A stretch of 8,807 nucleotides of DNA from an uncultured Pelagibacteraceae bacterium (GTDB lineage Bacteria > Pseudomonadota > Alphaproteobacteria > Pelagibacterales > Pelagibacteraceae), in the NCBI GenBank assembly GCA_902548045.1, contig CACCPR010000019.1, positions 1 through 8,807 of the forward strand, given 5' to 3'. Below the pieces are notes generated by a model. That model was not told where the DNA came from. It worked only from the letters and a program-made list of their open reading frames with translations, and made no database searches. Each line of letters opens with the position of its first letter. Positions within the stretch are counted from its first letter, which is position 1. The translations under genes and the position numbers were made by a program. This document shows positions 1 to 8,807 of the stretch, piece by piece.

Positions 1-207
1 AAATTTCCAATAAAGATGATAAAATCATTTTACTATTTTGAGTCTGGAAGATGGGATATAATTATGAAGAATAACCAAGTTCTAAAACTACCTATTCAAA
101 ACTACTTATCGAGTCTAGAAAATTATATGCTTTCATTTACAAACGATAAATTTGAAAATTACAAAATATTTGATTATAGAATCAAAGATCAACTTATTTT
201 AAATTAA
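1..207 (+). CDS. ftsQ: Cell division protein FtsQ, C-terminal fragment (5' end outside window)
   Basis: The reading frame is open from the first base and ends at a TAA, so about 68 C-terminal residues are visible. The ATG at 16 is internal, not a start. The segment SGRWDI, then NNQVLKLP, then a stretch ending in FDYRIKDQLIL matches the end of the FtsQ beta domain: an RWD-type motif, a 'xLP' motif, and a final 'DLR.pdrl'-like strand, here FDYRIKDQL. In the family, FtsQ is a single-pass inner-membrane protein whose periplasmic part binds FtsB/FtsL within the divisome. Its POTRA and membrane parts lie outside the window. The position three bases upstream of an ftsA-like gene supports the call, because ftsQ-ftsA is a conserved pair. 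The identification rests on a short tail plus context, so it is good but not certain. Confidence 0.8.
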   Translation, partial: KFPIKMIKSFYYFESGRWDIIMKNNQVLKLPIQNYLSSLENYMLSFTNDKFENYKIFDYRIKDQLILN

Positions 208-210
208 TTT

Positions 211-1410
211 ATGCAGAAAAATGAGTTAAGTCTTTTTATTGAAATAAATGAATTAAATTTTGTTTTCATAGCTGGCTATTATAATGATGAAAATAACTTT
301 GATATAATTGAAAAAATTCTAACTCCAATAAAAGTTTTTGAAAAAAATAAACTTACAAATATTGATTTAGCAAGTAAATTAATAAAAAAAAACGTAGAAA
401 TAATTGAGCAAAAATATAATTTTATTTTTAAAGAAGTAATTTTAATCTTAGATGCTTTTAATTATTCTTGTATTAATATTTCTGGATATAAAAAATTAAA
501 TGGATCGCAAATTTTAAAAGAAAATATTTCTTATATACTAAATTCACTCAAATTATTTATCACAGACAATGAAAAAAATAAGACTATATTACATATTTTT
601 AATTCTAAAAGTATTCTGGATGGCGTAACTACTGATAATTTACCCATCGGGTTATTTGGTGATTTTTATAGTCATGAATTAACTTTTTTCTTAGTTGGAA
701 ATAACGATTTTAAAAATGTGAAAAAGATTTTTCACCAAAATAACTTAAATGTAAAAAGATTATTATTAAAAAGTTTTGTCAATGGAACTCAATTAGTAAA
801 TCAAAATAAAGATTTTGAGACTTTTTTTTTAATAAAAATAGATAAATATAAATCTAAAATAATATTTTTTGATAAAAGCTCATTAAGATATATTGAAAAT
901 TTTAAATTTGGGACGAATTATCTTTATAATGATATTACAAAGGTATGCTCTATTTCCAACGAAACTATTAAAAAATTTTTATCAGATAAACTATTCGAAG
1001 ATCAAAAATTAATAGAATATGAATATTTAGAAGACAAATATTTTTTAAAGCAAAATTTTAGAAAAATAAGAAAGAAACTAATTCTAGATATAATTAATTC
1101 AAGAATTGAAGAATTTACAAATATAATTTTAAGTAATAATACAAATATGAAGTCTTTAAACAAAGATAATATTAAAACTTATCTCATAATTGAAGATGAA
1201 CTTATATTTAACAACTTCAGTAACAATTTTAAAATTCAATTTTCTAAAAATTCGAATTTAGGTGCTGATTTGATCAGTGATTTTAAAATGGAAGACACAA
1301 TTAAAAATGCCGCTAACATATCAGCATATGGGTGGAAAAAAGAAGCGATTCCGATTATCCATACAAAAAATTCAATAATTACAAGGATTTTTAATTCAAT
1401 TTTTGGTTAA
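211..1410 (+). CDS. ftsA: Divergent FtsA-like cell division protein with eroded nucleotide-binding motifs
   Basis: The product is 399 residues, close to normal FtsA length (about 400-440). In the family, FtsA is an actin-fold protein that tethers FtsZ to the inner membrane and recruits later divisome proteins. Visible matches are LDGVTTDNLPIGLFGD (about 136-151), which resembles the FtsA 'PxGMFG/PVGLSG' 1C-domain segment; GTNYLYNDITK (234-244), like the FtsA 'GG..vTnDIA' segment; SRIEEF (297-302), like 'pR.eEi'; and a C-terminal amphipathic stretch, SIITRIFNSIFG, like the FtsA membrane-targeting helix. The actin-type motifs are degraded. Phosphate-1 'DIGTSK' aligns with EINELN (11-16), phosphate-2 'DIGGGTTD' with about IDKYKSKI (210-217), and the adenosine 'LTGG' with about LIIEDE (325-330). 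The start is the first ATG after the ftsQ stop, 3 bp away, with no Shine-Dalgarno sequence. The reading frame is intact, so this looks like a diverged working gene rather than a pseudogene. Confidence 0.72.
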   Translation: MQKNELSLFIEINELNFVFIAGYYNDENNFDIIEKILTPIKVFEKNKLTNIDLASKLIKKNVEIIEQKYNFIFKEVILILDAFNYSCINISGYKKLNGSQILKENISYILNSLKLFITDNEKNKTILHIFNSKSILDGVTTDNLPIGLFGDFYSHELTFFLVGNNDFKNVKKIFHQNNLNVKRLLLKSFVNGTQLVNQNKDFETFFLIKIDKYKSKIIFFDKSSLRYIENFKFGTNYLYNDITKVCSISNETIKKFLSDKLFEDQKLIEYEYLEDKYFLKQNFRKIRKKLILDIINSRIEEFTNIILSNNTNMKSLNKDNIKTYLIIEDELIFNNFSNNFKIQFSKNSNLGADLISDFKMEDTIKNAANISAYGWKKEAIPIIHTKNSIITRIFNSIFG

Positions 1411-1441
1411 ATTTTTGTTATTTTCTGAAACATTTGTTGTT

Positions 1442-1470
1442 TTAATTGTTTCTCTTCAATTCAGTATAAA
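1442..1470 (+). promoter_or_regulatory. Possible promoter for lpxC, positioned for a leaderless start
   Basis: The 66-bp gap after ftsA holds TATAAA at 1465-1470, preceded 17 bp upstream by a weak -35-like TTAATT at 1442-1447. The -10 box ends six bases before the lpxC ATG at 1477, so a normal start point (about 7 bases downstream) would fall on or beside the A of the ATG. No Shine-Dalgarno sequence is present. Such boxes arise easily by chance in AT-rich DNA, so this is tentative. Confidence 0.3.
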
Positions 1471-1476
1471 AACCTG

Positions 1477-2403
1477 ATGCAAAAAATTTATCAACAAACA
1501 ATAAATGAAGCTGTTTCTTTTAAAGGTGTAGGCCTGCACTCTGGTAAAATCTCACAAGTTAAAGTTATACCAAGTAAAGCAAATCAAGGAATTGTATTTA
1601 AGAGATCAGATGTAAAAGAAAATAACACCATAAAAGCAAATTTTAAAAATGTCATTAATACAAATCTTTCAACAACTCTAGAAAATTCATCTGGTTGCAA
1701 GGTATCTACTGTTGAGCATTTATTAGCTGCGTTGTTTATAGTCGGTATAGATAACGCTGTTATAGAAATTGATAATGAAGAAGTTCCGATAATGGATGGA
1801 TCATCAAAAGATTTTGTAGAAATTTTGAAAAAGTCTGGTACCAAAAAATTAGACAAAAAAAGAAAATTTTTAAAAATACTTAAAAAAGTAGAATTTAAAG
1901 ATAAAGAAAAATCTATTTCTATTGAGCCAAATAATTTAAATTTTGAAGTTAATTTTAAACTAAATTACTCAAATGATATTATAGGTAAACAAAAAAATTC
2001 AATTAATTTCTCAAGTGATGACCTTGAAGAAGTTTACACATCTAGAACATTCTGTTTATTTAAAGATATTGAAAATATAAAGAAGAGAGGTTTGGCAAAA
2101 GGAGGATCTCTAGAAAATGCTATCGTCGTTGATAAAGAAAAAGTTTTAAACGAAAATGGTCTTAGAAATGAAAAGGAGTTTGTTAATCATAAAATTTTAG
2201 ATTTAGCTGGAGACTTTTTATTGTCAGGTTATAGAATATTGGGAACAGTAAACTGCCACCAGGGCGGACATCAACTTACTAACCTTTTTTTAAGAAAATT
2301 ACTCAAATCAAAATCTTCATTTATTGAAATTGAACTTAACAATATTGTGTTGACGAAAAAGACAGAGTTAAGTCAATCTGTAAAAATTGCGGTAAACGCT
2401 TAA
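1477..2403 (+). CDS. lpxC: UDP-3-O-acyl-N-acetylglucosamine deacetylase LpxC
   Basis: LpxC is the cytoplasmic zinc enzyme that removes the acetyl group from UDP-3-O-acyl-GlcNAc, the committed step of lipid A synthesis. The 308-residue length is normal (about 300-310). The start is supported by an immediate N-terminal match, with VGLHSGK at residues 18-24. All active-site elements are visible: STVEHLLAAL (77-86) with Glu80 and zinc ligand His81; the EEVPIMDGSS segment (101-110); SRTFCLFKDIE (189-199); GLAKGGSLENAIVVD (205-219); NHKILDLAGD (237-246) with zinc ligands His238 and Asp242; and GGHQLTN (263-269) with the catalytic His265. These correspond to E. coli Glu78, His79, His238, Asp242 and His265. 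The gene implies a Gram-negative cell that makes lipid A. It directly follows the ftsA-like gene, where ftsZ would usually stand between them, and is followed by bamD in the common alphaproteobacterial order. Confidence 0.98.
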   Translation: MQKIYQQTINEAVSFKGVGLHSGKISQVKVIPSKANQGIVFKRSDVKENNTIKANFKNVINTNLSTTLENSSGCKVSTVEHLLAALFIVGIDNAVIEIDNEEVPIMDGSSKDFVEILKKSGTKKLDKKRKFLKILKKVEFKDKEKSISIEPNNLNFEVNFKLNYSNDIIGKQKNSINFSSDDLEEVYTSRTFCLFKDIENIKKRGLAKGGSLENAIVVDKEKVLNENGLRNEKEFVNHKILDLAGDFLLSGYRILGTVNCHQGGHQLTNLFLRKLLKSKSSFIEIELNNIVLTKKTELSQSVKIAVNA

Positions 2404-2414
2404 TATCATTCAAA

Positions 2415-2443
2415 TTTACCATTCTATTTTAATTTGCTATTAA
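2415..2443 (+). promoter_or_regulatory. Possible extended -10 promoter for bamD, positioned for a leaderless start
   Basis: In the 47-bp gap between lpxC and bamD, TTTACC (2415-2420) and TATTAA (2438-2443) are separated by 17 bp. The bases TGC just before the -10 make an extended -10 (TGnTATTAA). The box ends seven bases before the bamD ATG at 2451, so the expected transcription start coincides with the start codon, and no ribosome binding site lies between them. The spacing and the extended -10 make this slightly better than the lpxC candidate, but it is still unproven. Confidence 0.35.
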
Positions 2444-2450
2444 TCAGCGT

Positions 2451-3275
2451 ATGTTTCAGAGAATATTTTATATTTTTATTTTAATAATTTCATTGCAATC
2501 ATGTTCTAATAAAGAAAAATTAGGGTATGAACCAAAAAATAGAACTGATCCATATAAGTTATATCAAGAAGGATTCGAGTCATTTGAAAAAGGAGATTAT
2601 TTTTTTGCGAATAAAAAGTTTTCTGAAGCAGAGTTAAATTTTGAAATTATTGAATACGCAGCTAAATCTGCAATCATGTCAAGCTATGCTTTGTATGGAA
2701 TAAATTTTTATTCTCAAGCTTTAGATAATCTAGAGAGATTTTTAAAAAAATATCCAGCAGATAAAAATATAATTTATGCTCATTATCTTATAGCCATGAT
2801 TCACTATGAACAGATTAGTGACGAAAAAAAAGACTTAAAACCTTTAATTGAAGCAAATTCCAAAATTGACTTTTTTTTAAAAAAATATCCTAATACTGAC
2901 TATGCTATTGATCTTAAATTTAAAAAAAACTTGATTAGAAATCAACTAGCTGCAAAAGAATTGTATGTTGCTAAGTATTATATATCAACTCAAAAATGGA
3001 TTCCTGCAATTAATCGATTAAAAATAATATTAAAAGATTACCAGGAAACAGTATTTATTGAAGAAGCTCTTCATAGATTAGTAGAAATTCATCATTACTT
3101 AGGTTTAAAAGACGAGGCAAACAAATATGCAAATATTTTAGGATATAATTATAATTCTAGCGAGTGGTTTGAACAATCTTATAAAGTTTTAAATAAAGAC
3201 TATAAAATTCCAAAAAAAGTAAAAGCCTCGCAAGACGATAGTTTTTTTAAAAAAATACTTAATAAAATAAGATAA
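2451..3275 (+). CDS. bamD: Outer-membrane assembly lipoprotein BamD (ComL/YfiO family)
   Basis: BamD is the essential lipoprotein partner of BamA in the outer-membrane beta-barrel assembly complex, anchored to the inner leaflet of the outer membrane. The 274-residue product begins with a short hydrophobic signal (residues 5-15, rich in Ile, Phe and Leu) and the lipobox LQSC, with Cys18 as the predicted lipidated residue. This fixes the ATG start. The mature part is all-helical and TPR-like: YQEGFESFEKGDYFFANKKF (38-57) and FYSQALDNLERFLKKYP (86-102) are typical TPR segments, and further repeats follow at about 135-150, 170-195 and 201-230. The ending GYNYNSSEWFEQSY (231-244) resembles the alphaproteobacterial BamD 'LGYNYPdSeWY..sY' signature. 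The place after lpxC is the usual one. In many alphaproteobacteria recN follows, but here ligA starts four bases after the stop, which suggests co-transcription. Confidence 0.93.
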   Translation: MFQRIFYIFILIISLQSCSNKEKLGYEPKNRTDPYKLYQEGFESFEKGDYFFANKKFSEAELNFEIIEYAAKSAIMSSYALYGINFYSQALDNLERFLKKYPADKNIIYAHYLIAMIHYEQISDEKKDLKPLIEANSKIDFFLKKYPNTDYAIDLKFKKNLIRNQLAAKELYVAKYYISTQKWIPAINRLKIILKDYQETVFIEEALHRLVEIHHYLGLKDEANKYANILGYNYNSSEWFEQSYKVLNKDYKIPKKVKASQDDSFFKKILNKIR

Positions 3276-3279
3276 TTAA

Positions 3280-7007
<3,728 letters not shown>

Positions 7008-7020
<13 letters not shown>

Positions 7021-8807
7021 TTAAGCATTTTATTTTTTTTATATCTTTCCCATCCTGGACTTCTATATTCGTCTTCAAATTCTATCGAATTATCTTGATT
7101 AAATTCAAATTCATCATCTACTCTATCAATGCTTATTTCATTTTTTTCAATACCATCTTCAGGAATTTCATTTATAAATCTGGATGGTAAAGCATCCATC
7201 CAGTCGCCATGGTAAGCTCTCTTCATTGCAAAAGATAAGAAAGCTTCTTTTTTTGCTCTAGTAATTCCTACGTATGCTAATCTTCTTTCTTCCTCTAAAG
7301 CAAAATCCCCTTTTTCTTCTAAAGATTTTTGGTGGGGAAACAATCCTTCTTCCCAGCCAGGTAAAAATACTACATCAAATTCTAAACCTTTAGCAGCATG
7401 CATCGTCATGAGATTTACTTTAGATCCATTCCATTCCTGATCTATAGAAGTTGCTAAAGCTACGTGCTCTAAAAAACTTTGCAAATTATCGTAATCTTGC
7501 ATTGCTCGTAATAGTTCTTTTAAGTTTTCAAGTCTATTCTCATTTTCTAAATCTTTCTTATTTTTTAACATTTTAGAATAACCAGACTCATCTAAAACTA
7601 ATTTAAGCAAGTCGTAGTGTTTCATATTATCTGAGTCTTTTCGCCATTTATGTATCATATTGATCAGTTGATGAAGTACAGTTTTTATTTTTGGTTTAAA
7701 TTCACCTTTTTCAAGAAGTCTTATAATCGAATCTTCTAAGCATAATTTATTATGACTACTAAACAAATATAATTGTTTTAAAGTACTTTCTCCCACCCCT
7801 TTTTTTGGTGCACCTATTACTCGTTCTAAAGCAAGGTCATCAAATTTTTGGTTAATAATTCTTAGATAAGAAACTGCATCTTTAATCTCAGCTCTTTCAT
7901 AAAATTTAATCCCACCTAAAACTCTATAACCAATACCTACCTGTAAGAATCTTTCTTCAAATTCTCTTGTTTGATAAATGGCTCTAACCAATATCGCAAC
8001 ATTATTAAGTGAATATTTTTTTTTAAGATTATGCTCTATGATATCGCTAATTCCTTGCGCTTCATCTTTACCAGTTTTATAGCAATTAAGTTTTACAGGC
8101 TCACCTTTATTTGCTGACGACCATAAATTTTTTCCAACTCTATTTGAATTGTTTGAAATTAGAGAAGAAGCGGTCTCTAGAATATTTTTAGTGGACCGAT
8201 AATTTTGTTCCAACTTAAATACTTTGCAATCTTTATAGATCTTATCAAAAGTTAAAAAGTTTTTTATTTCAGCTCCTCTCCAACTATATATTGATTGATC
8301 ATCATCTCCAACACAACAAATATTTTGATTTTTGTTTACCAATAAGTTTAACCATTTATTTTGAATAAAGTTAGTATCCTGAAATTCATCAACAAGAATG
8401 TACTTAAAGTTTTTTTGATAAATTTCCCTAATATCTTTATGCTCTTCAAATAGTTTTACACAAAATAAAATTAAATCTCCAAAATCGAATGCGTTTAAGT
8501 CTTTGGTTTTATTTTGATATATTTGATAAACTTTTAAAATTGATTTGATAACTGAACTCGATTTTTCTATTTTAATATCCTTAGGAAGCAAACCTTTGTT
8601 TTTCCATTGATCTATATGGTATAAAATCAATTGAGGAGAAAATTTTTTTGCATCTAAATCCTGACCTTTAATTATATTTCGAACAAGTTTTTTTTGATCA
8701 TCAGTATCTAAAATTGTAAAATTACTTTTATAATCCAGTGCTTCTGCATGTCTTCTTAAAAATTTGACACTAATAGAGTGAAATGTTCCTAACCAAGGAA
8801 CAGCGTT
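7008..8807 (-). CDS. uvrD: UvrD/PcrA-type superfamily 1 DNA helicase, C-terminal part (5' end outside window)
   Basis: This is a 3'-5' ATP-dependent DNA helicase of the kind used in nucleotide excision repair, mismatch repair and clearing of proteins from DNA. The frame is open to the window edge, giving 599 residues. The TTG at 8630 is internal, because the codons upstream encode the conserved motif GTFHSI (residues 7-12 of the visible part). Other motifs: Walker B ILVDEFQDT (137-145), motif III VGDDDQSIYSWRGA (166-179), motif IV EQNYRST (200-206), motif V VNLMTMHAAKGLEFD (464-478), and motif VI EERRLAYVGITRAK (506-519). The Walker A motif and roughly the first 100 residues lie beyond the window. 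The C-terminal tail is acidic, then ends in a basic stretch (ERYKKNKMLKWKK); a near-terminal YRSPGW segment is also present. It is first in a two-gene unit with pepP. Rep is a less likely alternative. Confidence 0.95.

Noticed and set aside
1584..1856. Open frame of 90 codons on the minus strand inside lpxC
   Set aside because: It lies opposite a fully motif-supported lpxC, has no family resemblance, and is explained by the scarcity of stops opposite a conserved coding region.
2871..2885. T8A7 tract in bamD, and a similar T7A7 at 3242-3255, as possible bent-DNA or hairpin sites
   Set aside because: Both encode ordinary Phe-Leu/Phe-Lys-Lys codons within bamD, and such tracts are expected at this base composition; no further support was seen.
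8625..8630. TTG at 8630 as the start of the uvrD gene
   Set aside because: The frame stays open to the window edge and encodes the conserved GTFHSI helicase motif upstream, so the real start is outside the window.

Overview
This window is a compact, very A+T-rich piece of a bacterial chromosome that carries housekeeping genes. The proteins are rich in Lys, Asn, Ile and Phe. Gaps between genes run from an overlap to 66 bp, and the order ftsQ-ftsA-lpxC-bamD-ligA is the alphaproteobacterial cell-envelope arrangement. Together with the BamD C-terminal signature and the three-domain aminopeptidase P, this points to a genome-streamlined, AT-rich alphaproteobacterium. A marine SAR11/Pelagibacterales-type organism is the best guess, and a Rickettsiales-like lineage is the alternative. 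The placement rests on gene order, composition and motif recognition, not on a database search.

Layout. Plus strand, 1-5313: the 3' end of ftsQ (cut by the window edge), a divergent ftsA-like gene, lpxC (lipid A synthesis), bamD (outer-membrane assembly lipoprotein) and ligA (NAD+-dependent DNA ligase). Minus strand, 5302-8807: uvrD/pcrA-type helicase (5' end cut by the window edge), followed by a pepP-type Xaa-Pro aminopeptidase whose start overlaps the uvrD stop. The two blocks converge, and the ligA and pepP 3' ends overlap by 12 bp. Coding covers nearly everything. The only gaps are 208-210, 1411-1476, 2404-2450 and 3276-3279. No stretch over 300 bases lacks a gene, and I see no tRNA, rRNA, CRISPR array, insertion sequence or convincing hairpin terminator.

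How the genes fit together. FtsQ and FtsA belong to the division machinery, LpxC commits UDP-GlcNAc derivatives to lipid A, and BamD helps insert outer-membrane proteins, so the left block couples division with outer-membrane growth. LigA and UvrD are replication and repair enzymes, and PepP is a cytoplasmic peptidase. Points worth a second look: ftsZ is missing from its usual place between ftsA and lpxC; recN is missing between bamD and ligA; the FtsA-like protein has lost recognisable nucleotide-binding motifs; the LigA zinc site has a shortened first cysteine pair; and lpxC and bamD each have a -10-like box placed so that transcription could begin at the start codon. I found no evidence of a defence, mobile or biosynthetic system. 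This is a core-genome region with some lineage-specific oddities.
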